A DNA stretch of 64,000 nucleotides from RDXT01 sp033762375. Its GTDB lineage: Bacteria > Bacteroidota > Bacteroidia > J057. The stretch covers positions 1 to 64,000 of the forward strand of contig JANRLQ010000096.1 in assembly GCA_033762375.1 (NCBI GenBank), in the 5' to 3' direction. Shown here piece after piece: positions 22,091 to 32,400 of the stretch; position 1 is the first letter of the stretch, and the number at the start of each line of letters is the position of its first letter. The notes under the pieces are model-generated. The model was not told the DNA's origin and did not search any database. It saw only the letters and a program-made list of their open reading frames with translations. The translations under genes were made by a program, and so were the position numbers.

Positions 22091-23242
22091 TCACCCACCC
22101 GCTGCCGGGAGCGCATGTAGGGCTTGCAGCGGCCATACGGTGACCTGCGCGGAGAGCGAATACTGCTTATTGCCGGGGTAAATGACCCACAGGTGGTCCA
22201 GTGACAGGTCAACCAGGACTTGCTGCATGGATTGGGTCATCTTAGGGGCATCCATAAACTTAAATTCTGCCCCCAGTTTTTTTCCCTGATCTTGCCAGTA
22301 CAAGTCAAGTTCGCTGCCTCCGTGTGAGGCATAAAAAAATACTTCGTTGTCCCGCTTGGCCAGATAGCTGACCAACTCCTCCAGGGCAAATCCCTCCCAG
22401 GATGCTCCCACTTTAGGGTTGACCCTGAGCGCCTCGGAAGTGTTGATATGTTGCAGGGCATGAAAAACACCTGAATCGCGCAGGTAGAGTTTAGGGCTTT
22501 TCACCAGACGTTTGCCTGTATTGACGTACCAGGGCAAGAGTAACCGCACCATAAAGGTGTCTTCCAGGATCGCCAGATAGTGCCTGACCGTTTTATCACT
22601 GATACCGAATGAACGGCCCAACTCGCTGAAATTGAGCGTTTGTCCGTGGTAGTGACTCAACATCAGCCAAAAACGGTACATCACCGGAGACGGGATGTTG
22701 CTGCCCAGCATGGCAAGGTCTTTTTCTAAAAAAGTAGCAATAAAGTTATTTCGCCACAGCAGGCTAAGTTGATCATCCGCTGCCAGAAATGAGCGGGGAA
22801 AGCCGCCTCTGAGCCAAAGCGTATCCAGGTGGGCCGGTCCGGTTTCGGTAAGATTAAATCCGGTGAGGTAGTAGTAACCGATTCGTCCGGCCAGGGATTC
22901 GCCGCTTTGTTGCCGGAGACTGGAGGAGGCGCTGCCCAATATCAGGTAACGCTGTGCGGGGTGGGTATCTACCAGGTACCTGATCAGGGGGAAAAGCTCT
23001 GGTTTTCTTTGTACTTCGTCAATGACAATCAGGCCCTCCAGTTTTTCCAGCACCAGTTGAGGGTTTTCCAGAGCAGCCATGTCGCGGGGGTTTTCCAGGT
23101 CAAAAATATGCTGAGGGTCAAACACTTTTGACAGGGTAGTCTTACCCACCTGACGCGGACCCAGGATGGCAGTTACCGGAAAAACTTGCAGCAATGAGGT
23201 GATCTCCTGGATACACCTCGTCCGTTCTATATAGTAGCTCAT
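22091..23242 (-). CDS. DUF4143-type AAA ATPase
   Basis: A 383-residue ATP-binding protein. It has a Walker A 'GPRQVGKTTL' (about residues 28-37), Walker B 'LIVIDEVQRKPELF', sensor 'LILGSASSSLRQQ', and a C-terminal DUF4143 domain with a winged-helix-like segment ('FSELGRSFGISDKTVRHYL') and 'GASWEGFALEELVSYL', 'HGGSELDLYW', 'GAEFKFMDAPKMT', which look like a PD-(D/E)XK-type fold. Such proteins are very common in Bacteroidota and archaea; their role is unknown, though some appear in mobile or defence contexts. It converges on the flavoprotein gene with a 22-bp gap. Confidence 0.88.
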   Translation of the reverse strand: MSYYIERTRCIQEITSLLQVFPVTAILGPRQVGKTTLSKVFDPQHIFDLENPRDMAALENPQLVLEKLEGLIVIDEVQRKPELFPLIRYLVDTHPAQRYLILGSASSSLRQQSGESLAGRIGYYYLTGFNLTETGPAHLDTLWLRGGFPRSFLAADDQLSLLWRNNFIATFLEKDLAMLGSNIPSPVMYRFWLMLSHYHGQTLNFSELGRSFGISDKTVRHYLAILEDTFMVRLLLPWYVNTGKRLVKSPKLYLRDSGVFHALQHINTSEALRVNPKVGASWEGFALEELVSYLAKRDNEVFFYASHGGSELDLYWQDQGKKLGAEFKFMDAPKMTQSMQQVLVDLSLDHLWVIYPGNKQYSLSAQVTVWPLQALHALPAAGG

Positions 23243-23410
23243 ATATTTATCCTTGAAAATTCGGAGTTAATATCCGAGTTTTCAAGTCAAAATCCAAATC
23301 GCTGTATTGGGTAAGCAGGGTAAACGCATCTACGAGTTTTCGTAATAATAAGCTGGTTGTTTACCCTGATACGTATGCAAGTCGCCGCTTCATCGCCCTG
23401 GAAGGGCGTT

Positions 23411-23547
23411 ATCTTGGTAGACATGATGCGGTAGCTTGTAGTCCAGCGTTCCGTAGGAACGCTATCTCGCCAGTGCCCGTTCCGAAGGAACGGGCGGCGG
23501 ATGGTGAAACGGATCGTTGCTACCAAGATGCTGTTCCTACGGAACAG
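23411..23547. repeat. composite palindromic repeat with three hairpins
   Basis: The 537-bp gap 23243-23780 contains no gene but holds three perfect hairpins in a row: GCGTTCCGTAGGAACGC (23446-23462), CCCGTTCCGAAGGAACGGG (23476-23494) and CTGTTCCTACGGAACAG (23531-23547). They share the TTCC-nnn-GGAA core. The outer words ATCTTGGTAG (23411-23420) and CTACCAAGAT (23520-23529) are complementary to each other. This is the look of a REP/BIME-like dispersed element that would be moved by a RAYT-type enzyme; no such enzyme is in the window. Confidence 0.75.
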
Positions 23548-23780
23548 GTGTTTTCAACTCAAAAATATTTCTATTCTTGGAAATGCGTTTGCCCTGCGTT
23601 GGGTAAGGTACGCCTAATCTTCAGGCAGGCTACATACCAGGATCAGAAAACACCGGATACCGATACAGGAGTCCCTGGGAGAACGGTATTTCCTGAAAGG
23701 TCGGCGTAATATTATTCAACAATACGTATTTTATTGTAAATGTATAATGCCGTATTTCGTATTAATAAATACAAATATCC

Positions 23781-25409
23781 ATGAGACGTTTATACGTGGC
23801 AGGATGGTTACTGGGGCTTATCGCCATTTCCTTGCCGGTGGCGGCCCAGCATTTTAAAGTCTATTATGAGTTTCGGCCCGGACAAGTGCCGCAGCACCTG
23901 GCGGTACATGGACTCACCGCCTCCGCTGATGGCAAAACCCTGGCCCTGGCCGGGGAGCTCAAGGAAGTTGCCCCTGTTAATACGGCAAGGGGCTGGACCC
24001 TGCGCCTGAAGCCTGGCACTGAGCTGCTCCGGGTATCATCTCACTACACCAACTTCAACAACGCCCAAAATGGGATCGCCGTCCGGGACATCGCCCTGGA
24101 CAGCCGGGCCAATTTGTACATTGCCGGTGCTTCTGTCCAGCATTTCGGCTCGATCGGTGGTGGAAGCGAACGGGTACTGTCGTCAGAAGACCTGAGCGGC
24201 CGTATGCGCTGGGGGCAAATGCAGGCCAATAACACCTTTGAGTCTGTCGTCGTGGATGATACACGGCAGGTGATCACAGCACTCTCCGGCCCTGCTCAGG
24301 CCATATCGCCCCTGGGGGTTGTGGTGACCCAGGTAGATGCAGGCGGACATTATCTCCGGGACGTGGTCCTGCGGTCCACCGCAGATGATGCGCCGGTCCG
24401 CATCCTGCTGCAGGAGCGCTCCGGTGAGTTGATCGCAGTCGCTGTACACGATACCGCTACCCAGGCCAAACCCTGGCTCATCTGGATGGACCGCGAGCTC
24501 AATGTCACGGCCTCGCTGGCCTATCAACTCGCCGGGTACGAACTCCTGGCGGCTGATGCGGCCCTGGCACCCGATGGGCGTGTAGCGGTAGCGGGTACTG
24601 CCATCCGGGGGGGGATTTCGCAGCCATTTATGCTCCTGGTACAACCTGACGGTACTCCAGAGGCATGCTGGCTGTATGCCGTCGCAGGGGGAGCGGCCTG
24701 GGGTACTGCCGTATCAGCGGTCAGCAACCGGCAGTATGAAGGGTTTTTTGTGGGGGGATATACTGAGACAGCTCCGGGCAGGCGCGAGAGTTTTTTGCTG
24801 CACGCGGATATAAGTGGCGATGCACACATGGCCTGGGACCTGAGTGAATTTCGTCCGGGGGACCATACCTATGATGAGACCCTGGCGCGGGTCTTGTACA
24901 TGCCGGCGCTGGACCGGGTCGTGGTGACCGGTGATATGGCCCGTTTTCGCCCTAACGGGCTTGTGGATATGCGTTCCGTTTGGGTGTTTCAGTCCACCCC
25001 GGACGAACTGTATAGTGACCCGGTCCGGGAAGGATGTATGCAGGGCCTCACGGTGCGCAGCCAGGCGGTCCCCGTCGGCATCCGCGCGATCGGGCGCGTT
25101 ACCCAGGGGGTGAGCACGCTGGCGTTTGGCTGGCAGCAGCAGGAAATTTCCTTTCGGGGGACGTACTGTTTTTACGAATCACAGCGTACAGGTCCGCTCG
25201 CTACCCCGCTGGAGGCTGGATTTGCTCCCGAACTGGTAGGTCCCGGCCATACAGATATATTTGACCTCTCTGGTCGCCTGATTTTGTCAGTTCCATTTGT
25301 CCAGACCCCGGTACGTCCTGAAAACCTGGCTCTTGCTCCCGGTTTGTACCTGATTACCGTCAATACCCGGGACGTACCGCCGCAGACCTACAAGTACCTG
25401 CAACAGTAA
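23781..25409 (+). CDS. secreted propeller-like protein with a T9SS sorting domain
   Basis: A 542-residue protein with a signal peptide (MRRLYVAGWLLGLIAISLPVAAQ) and a body of repeated strands with 'LALDSRANLYIAGA'-, 'ALAPDGRVAVAGTA'- and 'FFVGGYTE'-like segments, suggesting a beta-propeller of SBBP/NHL type. The last ~60 residues ('DIFDLSGRLILSVPF', 'LALAPGLYLITVNT', '...YKYLQQ') have the form of a type IX secretion C-terminal sorting domain. It is therefore predicted to be exported across the outer membrane and attached to the surface or released. No catalytic motif is seen. The upstream 230 bp are AT-rich and may hold the promoter (GTATTTCG near 23752). Confidence 0.75.
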   Translation: MRRLYVAGWLLGLIAISLPVAAQHFKVYYEFRPGQVPQHLAVHGLTASADGKTLALAGELKEVAPVNTARGWTLRLKPGTELLRVSSHYTNFNNAQNGIAVRDIALDSRANLYIAGASVQHFGSIGGGSERVLSSEDLSGRMRWGQMQANNTFESVVVDDTRQVITALSGPAQAISPLGVVVTQVDAGGHYLRDVVLRSTADDAPVRILLQERSGELIAVAVHDTATQAKPWLIWMDRELNVTASLAYQLAGYELLAADAALAPDGRVAVAGTAIRGGISQPFMLLVQPDGTPEACWLYAVAGGAAWGTAVSAVSNRQYEGFFVGGYTETAPGRRESFLLHADISGDAHMAWDLSEFRPGDHTYDETLARVLYMPALDRVVVTGDMARFRPNGLVDMRSVWVFQSTPDELYSDPVREGCMQGLTVRSQAVPVGIRAIGRVTQGVSTLAFGWQQQEISFRGTYCFYESQRTGPLATPLEAGFAPELVGPGHTDIFDLSGRLILSVPFVQTPVRPENLALAPGLYLITVNTRDVPPQTYKYLQQ

Positions 25410-25435
25410 TCAGGCTTGTCGGTCGGCTACTAACA

Positions 25436-25464
25436 CCAACGGCGCGGGAATCCCGCGCCGTTGG
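25436..25464. terminator. bidirectional terminator between convergent genes
   Basis: CCAACGGCGCGGGA (25436-25449) pairs perfectly with TCCCGCGCCGTTGG (25451-25464). It lies in the 79-bp gap between two converging genes and can serve both. The stem is long and GC-rich. Confidence 0.75.
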
Positions 25465-25488
25465 ACTTGTATAACCTGCAGATGTACC

Positions 25489-26466
25489 TCAGGAGAGGGT
25501 TTCTGCCTCGGTGATCTGCACAGTAGGCTGTGAAGCATGGCCCTGCTGGAGCTGACTTTGTTTCATTTCCTCGCCCATCATGTTGGCGGTCGTCAGCGAA
25601 CTGATCATCTGGGTCATCAGATCTGTGGCGTTGGTGGGAGAGTTGGGGAGGAGGATGAGGTTAGAGCGGGTATGGGCACCCAGTGACTGGAGGGTATCAT
25701 AGTGCTGGGTGACAATGATCAGGGCAGATGCCTCGTGTGAGTTGATCCCCACTTTGTTAAGGGTGCCGACAGACTCTTCGAGACCACGGGCGATCTCCCG
25801 GCGCTGGTCGGCGATACCCTGGCCCTGGAGTTTTTTGCTTTCTGCCTCTGCCGCTGCGATGGCTACAATCTTAATGCGCTCAGATTCAGCTTCATACTGG
25901 GCAGCTACTTTTTCACGCTCAGCAGCATTGATCCGGTTCATGGAGCGTTTTACCTGCTCGTCCGGGTCAATATCCGTTACCAGTGCTTTGACAATGCCAT
26001 ACCCGTAATTGTCCATAGCTTCGCTCAGCTCAGACCGGATAGCAATGGCGATATCGTCCTTGCGGGCAAATACCTCATCAAGTTTCATTTTAGGCACTTC
26101 TGCCCGTACCGTGTCGAATACATAGGCCGTGATCTGGGTTTTGGGGTCCTCCAGTTCATAAAAGGCGCTGTACACGTTACTTTTCAGGGTTTGGTACTGG
26201 ACGGACACTTTCAGGTGTACAAATACGTTGTCGCTGGTTTTAGTCTCAACTTTCACATCGAGCTGCTGGACTTTGAGGTTTACCTTCCCGGCTACCTGAT
26301 CAATAAAAGGCAGTTTCAGGTGAAAACCAGGTTCGCACACGCGGTGAAACTTACCAAGACGCTGAATCACAACAGCCTGCTGCTGCCGCACGATGACCCA
26401 GCCACTGCGGATCATGGCCAGACCGCCCATAATGGCGGCTGCGGTAAAAATAATAGACTCTCCCAT
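25489..26466 (-). CDS. SPFH/band 7 (stomatin-like) membrane protein
   Basis: A 325-residue member of the SPFH superfamily: an N-terminal membrane helix (about residues 5-24), a band 7 domain ('VVIQRLGKFHRVCEPGFHLKLPFID', 'DVKVETKTSDNVFV'), a long charged coiled-coil region ('AEREKVAAQYEAESERIKIVAIAAAEAESKKLQGQG'), and a C-terminal assembly segment. It resembles QmcA/stomatin proteins that form large oligomeric rings in the inner membrane and act on membrane proteases or microdomains. A NfeD partner gene is not adjacent. It is divergent from hisS across 190 bp that must hold both promoters. Confidence 0.9.
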   Translation of the reverse strand: MGESIIFTAAAIMGGLAMIRSGWVIVRQQQAVVIQRLGKFHRVCEPGFHLKLPFIDQVAGKVNLKVQQLDVKVETKTSDNVFVHLKVSVQYQTLKSNVYSAFYELEDPKTQITAYVFDTVRAEVPKMKLDEVFARKDDIAIAIRSELSEAMDNYGYGIVKALVTDIDPDEQVKRSMNRINAAEREKVAAQYEAESERIKIVAIAAAEAESKKLQGQGIADQRREIARGLEESVGTLNKVGINSHEASALIIVTQHYDTLQSLGAHTRSNLILLPNSPTNATDLMTQMISSLTTANMMGEEMKQSQLQQGHASQPTVQITEAETLS

Positions 26467-26657
26467 GAGTTTGGATAATTGGGTGAAGGTGAATGCTGTT
26501 TTTCCTGCTGCCAGGGCAGGAGTTTAAGTTCTCTGGCTAAAGATGCGAATAATCTTCGAAGGTTTAAACAAAATATCCTTCGCCCAGTCCCTATCCTTGT
26601 TTACTGAAAAAGGTGTAAGTTGCAACGGATTTGCCCAGAGAGGGTACCTGTACGATT

Positions 26658-28025
26658 ATGAAAGAAAAACCTTCCATTCCGCAGGGCACGCGTGATTTCC
26701 TGCCGGAAGTGATGCTGCGCCGCGAATTGATATTTGATACAATCCGCCGGGTGTTTCGTAAATATGGCTATGCGCCGATTGAGACGCCCACCATGGAAAA
26801 ACTCTCCGTTCTGACCGGTAAGTATGGAGAAGAGGGCGACCGCCTGATTTTTAAGGTACTCAACTCCGGCAATTTCCTCGAAGGCGTCAGCCTGAGCGAT
26901 GATGTGCGGGCGCTGACCCCCCGGATCGCCGAGAAGGCCCTGCGATACGACCTGACCGTGCCTTTTGCCCGGTTTGTGGTGATGCACCACCACGAGCTGA
27001 CCTTTCCCTTCAGGCGGTACCAGATCCAGCCGGTATGGCGGGCAGACCGTCCCCAGAAGGGCCGTTACCGGGAGTTTTATCAGTGTGATGCAGACGTGGT
27101 CGGTTCTGACTCCCTCCTCCTGGAGGCTGAGTTCATTGCCATGTACGACGAGGCACTTTCCGGGCTGGGGATACCTTCCTTTTCGGTCATGATCAATCAC
27201 CGTCAGATTCTGAGTGGATTTGCCGAGCTGGCAGGTGCCCCGGACCAGGTGACGGAGATTTGTATGGCCATAGACAAACTCGACAAAATCGGAGAAGACG
27301 GTGTGCGCAAAGAACTCGCTGAGCGGGGGCTGACCGCTGAGGCCGCTGACCGGATTTTTGCCCTCCTGGCAGTAAGCGGTGATACAGCGGCCAAACTGGC
27401 TTTTCTGGAGACGCAGTTTGCGGATTCGCCTGCGGGGCTGACGGGTGTACGGGAGCTACGCGAAATGTTGGTACACTACCAGCACCTGCCACGCTGGAAT
27501 GCCCAGGTTGAGTTGTCCCTGACCCTGGCCCGGGGGCTCAATTATTATACCGGAGCCATCTTTGAGGTCAAAGCACATGGCGTGAGTATCGGCAGTATCG
27601 GGGGAGGCGGGCGATATGCAGACCTCACGGGTGTATTTGGGATGCCAGACCTGCCCGGAGTTGGGATTTCATTCGGAGCGGACCGGATTTATGACGTGAT
27701 GGAAGCCCTGGGCCTGTTTACGGCAGAGGCGACCAGCCAGACCCGCGCCCTGATCATACATTTTGGGCCGGAATATCTCGCCCATACCTTGCCCCTGTCT
27801 GCCAGCCTGCGCCAGGCGGGTATAGCCACAGAATTATTCCCGGAGCCAGCCAAGCTCAAAAAACAATTTGCCTACGCCGACAAAAAAGGCATTCCCTATA
27901 CCCTGATCGTCGGAGAGACAGAGGCTGCGGCAGGGATGTGTCAGATAAAAAACATGACAACTGGTACCCAGGTGACCCTGCCGCTGACAGCGGTGGCGGA
28001 CTGGTTCCTGCAACAGCACGTATAA
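26658..28025 (+). CDS. hisS: histidine-tRNA ligase
   Basis: A 455-residue class II aminoacyl-tRNA synthetase that charges tRNA-His. The start 'KPSIPQGTRDFLPEVMLRR' is the usual HisRS opening (motif 1 region). Motif 2 is 'FRRYQIQPVWRADRPQKGRYREFYQCDADVVG'-like (here with the FR and RF/E pattern), the histidine-A motif is 'GLNYYTGAIFEV', and motif 3 is 'GGGGRYADLTG'. The C-terminal anticodon-binding domain follows ('LSASLRQAGIATELFPE', 'ADKKGIPYTLIVGE'). I chose ATG 26658 rather than the in-frame ATG at 26631 because family members begin a few residues before 'PQGTRD'. The strand before it has TATCCTTG (26592-26599), a near match to the -7 box. Confidence 0.97.
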   Translation: MKEKPSIPQGTRDFLPEVMLRRELIFDTIRRVFRKYGYAPIETPTMEKLSVLTGKYGEEGDRLIFKVLNSGNFLEGVSLSDDVRALTPRIAEKALRYDLTVPFARFVVMHHHELTFPFRRYQIQPVWRADRPQKGRYREFYQCDADVVGSDSLLLEAEFIAMYDEALSGLGIPSFSVMINHRQILSGFAELAGAPDQVTEICMAIDKLDKIGEDGVRKELAERGLTAEAADRIFALLAVSGDTAAKLAFLETQFADSPAGLTGVRELREMLVHYQHLPRWNAQVELSLTLARGLNYYTGAIFEVKAHGVSIGSIGGGGRYADLTGVFGMPDLPGVGISFGADRIYDVMEALGLFTAEATSQTRALIIHFGPEYLAHTLPLSASLRQAGIATELFPEPAKLKKQFAYADKKGIPYTLIVGETEAAAGMCQIKNMTTGTQVTLPLTAVADWFLQQHV

Positions 28026-28030
28026 AAAAA

Positions 28031-28053
28031 GCCGCTCCGGTCTCCGGAGCGGC
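28031..28053. terminator. terminator after hisS
   Basis: GCCGCTCCGG and CCGGAGCGGC (28031-28053) form a 10-bp perfect stem with a 3-nt loop, 6 bp after the hisS stop. A run of A precedes it, so it can also serve the convergent lipoprotein gene on the minus strand. Confidence 0.8.
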
Positions 28054-28075
28054 AATATATGGGGCGAGATATGCC

Positions 28076-29236
28076 TTATTCGGCAAATTCGCTGACAAAA
28101 AATATCCGGTTGGCAATCACGTCCAGGGCCGCACCGGCATTTTCGGCATTACAAAGCAGGACAACTCCGGTATGATCAGGCATGTCCAGGTATATACGTG
28201 AAGTATAGCCTGTATCATCTCCGGCTGAATAGGTCAGGAGCCGGAAAAAGGCTTCTTTTTTGCGCCATCCCAGGGCTTGTTCAGCATCTATGTCTGGAAA
28301 CTGGACCTTGGTCAGTTGCTGGATATCCTGGGCACTGAGGAGCTGCTGGTCGCCATACACCCCGTTTTCCATAACAGCCAACCCAAACCGGGCAAGGTAC
28401 TCTACGCTGATCCGGAGCTGTCCGCTGGGATACATGGGATATCCGTACAGGGGAGCCGCCACCTGCTGAAGTCCGGCATAGGTATAGGGGGTAGCGATTT
28501 TGTCGCGCTGGAGGTCATTCAGGAACCATGATACGCTGGAGTAGCCGAGCTGGTTGAAGTACCGGGTTTTACAGAACAGGTCAAACTCCACGCCGGTAAC
28601 CGCCTCTACCAGATAGGCTGCAAGGCTGATGCCGATCCGGGAGTACTCAAATGTTTTGCCGGGGCGGGAAGCCGTGAAGTTGGAAGACTGGTAATTGGCA
28701 TTGTTTTTCACCAGGTAGGACTTCAGAAAATCCCGGAGCCTGCCCGGAGCATCCCCTTCCCGGTATAGGCTGGCCAGTTTGGCAGAGTCATCCACGATGC
28801 CGGCCGTATGGGTGAGCAGCATGCGGGGAGTGATCACCGCATTGGGGAAGGTCGGGTGTTTGACGCTGAAGGGCAGAAGGGTATTGATGTCGGTATCCAG
28901 GCTGATATTTTCAGAAGCCAGCATTTGCATAACCGCTACGGCTACAAAGGGATCGGCTGCCTGGTTGAGCATAAACCGGGTGTATTTGTCAACCGACGTT
29001 CCGCTGTTTTTGTTGGCCACCCCAAATCCTGCATTCCACACAATCTCACCGTCCTTGATCACCCCGACTGCCAGGCCGGGGATATTGCTGCTACTTCTGA
29101 CTGAGTCAACAAAAGTATTCAGGTAATAGGGCAGGTCTTTGACAACAACGGGTGGCGGCGGTGGGGTAGGGGGTGTTTCTTCACAACCGGTACCTATGGC
29201 CAGCATCAGGGATAAAATCAGGAAAAAGTATCTCAT
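28076..29236 (-). CDS. serine-hydrolase-fold (beta-lactamase family) lipoprotein lacking catalytic residues
   Basis: A 386-residue protein with a lipoprotein signal (lipobox ending 'GTGC', Cys at residue 18), a Pro-rich linker and a class C beta-lactamase/serine hydrolase fold: 'IPGLAVGVIKDGEIVWNAGFGVANK', 'LLTHTAGIVDD', 'FEYSRIGISLAAYLVEAVTG'. Where the family has the active-site Ser-x-x-Lys ('GSxSKxF') this protein reads 'NQAADPFVAVA', so both Ser and Lys are missing. The Tyr-x-Asn motif is 'YSR'. It is therefore probably not a hydrolase, and may bind peptidoglycan peptides or substrates without cutting them. A well-formed promoter precedes it (29275-29305). Confidence 0.85.
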   Translation of the reverse strand: MRYFFLILSLMLAIGTGCEETPPTPPPPPVVVKDLPYYLNTFVDSVRSSSNIPGLAVGVIKDGEIVWNAGFGVANKNSGTSVDKYTRFMLNQAADPFVAVAVMQMLASENISLDTDINTLLPFSVKHPTFPNAVITPRMLLTHTAGIVDDSAKLASLYREGDAPGRLRDFLKSYLVKNNANYQSSNFTASRPGKTFEYSRIGISLAAYLVEAVTGVEFDLFCKTRYFNQLGYSSVSWFLNDLQRDKIATPYTYAGLQQVAAPLYGYPMYPSGQLRISVEYLARFGLAVMENGVYGDQQLLSAQDIQQLTKVQFPDIDAEQALGWRKKEAFFRLLTYSAGDDTGYTSRIYLDMPDHTGVVLLCNAENAGAALDVIANRIFFVSEFAE

Positions 29237-29274
29237 GAATTTGTTTTTAGGCAGAAAGTAGAATTTGGTCTCAT

Positions 29275-29305
29275 CAAATATATCCCAGCCGTTTCATTTA
29301 CCCAA
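29275..29305 (-). promoter_or_regulatory. complete Bacteroidota promoter (TTG-N20-TATATTTG)
   Basis: On the minus strand TTG (29305-29303) is followed after exactly 20 nt by TATATTTG (29282-29275), matching the -33/-7 elements of the Bacteroidota primary sigma factor. It lies about 40 bp upstream of the lipoprotein start codon. It is the clearest promoter in the window and supports the phylum assignment. Confidence 0.7.
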
Positions 29306-29359
29306 ATTTTTCATGTAATCCGGATCAGGCAGATGTAGCCCGCAGCCTGTTATACAAAA

Positions 29360-29383
29360 GCAGCCACCGGGGAGGGTGGCTGC
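29360..29383 (-). terminator. terminator after the giant surface-protein gene
   Basis: GCAGCCACC (29360-29368) and GGTGGCTGC (29375-29383) form a 9-bp stem with a 6-nt loop, 34 bp downstream of the stop codon on the minus strand, followed on that strand by CTTTTG. Confidence 0.7.
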
Positions 29384-29416
29384 CATTGTGAATATAAAGA
29401 CTTGCAAGATGCCAGA

Positions 29417-32400
29417 TCAGCGGTGTTTGACGACCCGGAAAGCCCATACATACCCGCCTGTGGTGAGACGGCCGGTATAAACCCCGTCAGCAAGGGTATG
29501 CAGGTCCAGGGTCAGCGTCTGAAGGCCCTGCCGGACAGGGGCCGTCATGGCGTATACCGTTTGTCCCAGAGAATTGTGCAGGGTGATATCACACAGGCCC
29601 GCCTCCGGCAGGGTCAGGTCCAGATACACCAGTCCGGATGTGGGCACAGGATACACGAGGACTGAGCCGGGACCCTGCACCGGCAGGGTGGCAGACCGGC
29701 GCGCTGACGGGCTGGACGCTCCCTGTACGTCTATCAGGATTACCTGATACCAGTAGCGCACGCCTGGTACTGCCGCGTGATCCTCAAAGGAGTAGGTGGC
29801 CAACTGAGCTTCCTGCCCGCTGGAGGGAATCCAGCCGATCGGGTCAAAGGTGGTTCCATCTTCGCTGCGGAGGAGCTGATACCCGGCTACTTCGCCATCT
29901 GCCTGTACAACCCACCCGAGCCGGATATGGTTCCCGGCGGGTGTTGCTTCCAGCCCGAGCCACTCGACATCCAGGGGGCATACCGGCCCGATATTGACGC
30001 CGAGTACGTCTGTACATCCATTGGAGCCGGTCGCCGTGACGGTGTAAAAATCGGGTATCACATTGGAGATCGTGGGACCAAATACCGGCGGAGTGGTCTG
30101 CCACTCGTAGGTGATACTGCCCCCGCTCCCGCTGGCGATTACGGTCGCGCCTGCATCATTGGTATAACACGCTGTGCCGGGGATGATGTTGACGAGACTC
30201 AGGGATACCGGTGATTGGGTGCCGGGCACAACAACTGCCATGGTACCCGGGCATCCGGTCTGGTCGGTGGCTGTCACGGTATAAGTTCCGGGTGTGAGGC
30301 CTGTTGCGGTATTGCCGGTCTGAACCGGGACGGTATTCCAGGAGAAGGTATAAGGTCCGTTGCCCCCGTCGCCGCTCACCGTGGCTGTCGCAAAGTCAGT
30401 ACAGTTGGAGGTGGTTTGTCCCTGGAGGGATACCAGTACCGGGTCGGGGTTGCCAATCTGAACGGTTGCGGTTGTCTGGCAGCCGTTGGTATTGTCCGTG
30501 ACCTGTACGCTGTAGTTGCCGGGAGCCAGTCCGGTAGCACTGGCGGCTGTGCCGCCTGCTGGTGACCAGGCATAACTCAAGGTGCCGACAGCACCGGAGG
30601 TCGCGATACTGGCCTGTCCGTTGGTGCCTCCGTTACAGGTAGGTGTCGTCGCAGCATTAACCCAGGCAGAAAGTGTCCCCGGTGTTTTGTTGACCGTGAG
30701 CTGGGTAGAGTCCTTACACCCGGTGATATTGTCCGTGACACGGACCTGATAGCCGCCATTGGGAAGGTTGGTGGCGGTGGCCGTAGTCTGGACAGGGGCA
30801 GTGGACCAAAGATAGGCATAGTTGCCGGAGCCACCGGTGGTGACAACGGTAGCCGTGCCCGTAGGCAGACAGCCCGCATTGGTGGTGTTGCCGTTCACGA
30901 TCAGGTCATTGACGGTGACGGTCTGGGTAGCTACATCGTAGCAGGTACCCTCGGTATTGTAGGCAACGACGGTGTACTGGGTCGTGGTGGTCGGATTGGC
31001 GATCACACTGGTCCCGGCTGTGGATGAAAGACCCGCCGAAGGCTGCCAGTCATAGCTATTGCCGCCGGAGGCTGTCAGGGTCACCCCGCCGGTACCCGCA
31101 CAGAAGGCCGCCGGGCCGCTCAGCACCAGGGCAGGCTGCGGATCTACGATCAGGGTGATCGTGTCAGGGTCTGAGAGCCCGCAGCAGTCTGTCTGATACC
31201 TGAGCTGGATATCGTAGGTGCCGGGTGTAGTAAAGGTGACATTGGTTAGGCTCGAATAGGTCGTGCCGGAGTACGTGCCCGGTGTCGCACCTCCATCCAG
31301 GTCCCAGCTGATGATATTGCCTGACTGGGCATTCAGCGCGGCAAAATCTACTGCACTGCCTGCACAGATCCGATATACCCCACTCACCAGGGGGGCTGTC
31401 GTGGCTGCATCCGGCAGGAGGGCGTCATTGAGGATGATATTGCCAAAGTCCTCATAGATATTGCCCGCGTACTCAATATCTTTTCGTCCGATACTGGAGT
31501 AAGACGTCACCGGGTTTTGTGCTGTCACGATCTGAGGAGACGCCCCTGTACCGAGGTTCCAGAGGTTGGAGGCCGCAGAATAGCAGGTGACATTGGTGTT
31601 GACGCAGGAGATATTGTCCATGCGGATGGTGGGTTGTCCCGCCAGGTTAAAGGTTGTATTGGGGCCCGTCGCATTAGGTGCCGTGCCGCCATTTTGGTGG
31701 AGGGCGATAGACTGCCCGGCAGCACCGGTACCGCCGGTACCGCCATTGCCACCATCCCCGCCGTCGCCGCCATTGCCGCTTTCGCCGATCTCGATACTGG
31801 TATAAGATGATCCGAGGCCGCCGGTACCACCATTTCCACCCGAGCCGCCAGCTCCTCCAGTCCCACCTGCGCCAGCCGTGCCGGCTACGAGACGGCACTG
31901 GGTAAACTGTCCGCCCGTACCGTTGTTAAAAAGGTACGCAGCGTAAGACGAGCCGCCGCCGCGCCCGCCGGTGCCGCCGGTACCACCCTGACCGCCGCCG
32001 CCGCCGCCGCCAGCACCATTGCCTGAGCCTTGATAAACAGCCAGCATTGCGCTTCCCCATTGACCACCACCGCCGCCACCGCCGGAGCCACCAGCCCCAC
32101 CCGCTCCGTCTGCGCCAGTCCCGGCCACAGCACCCGGCACCCAAAATCCGCCTGTGTGCGTTCCTGCGGCTCCGGCAGCTCCTGCTGCCCCGTTGTTGCC
32201 GTTGTTGCCATTGTTGCCATCGGTTCCATCCTGTGAGTTGCCCTGGCCATTAACTTCACCATTACCGGTGAGGCCCCCATTGCCACCCGCCAGGGCAAAA
32301 GCCCCGCCGCCACCGCTGCCACCGGTTCCCCCATCTCCCCCATTGGTTCCTGTGCCGCCATCTGCGCCTGCTCCGCCTCCGCCCCCGCTTCCACCGGTCC

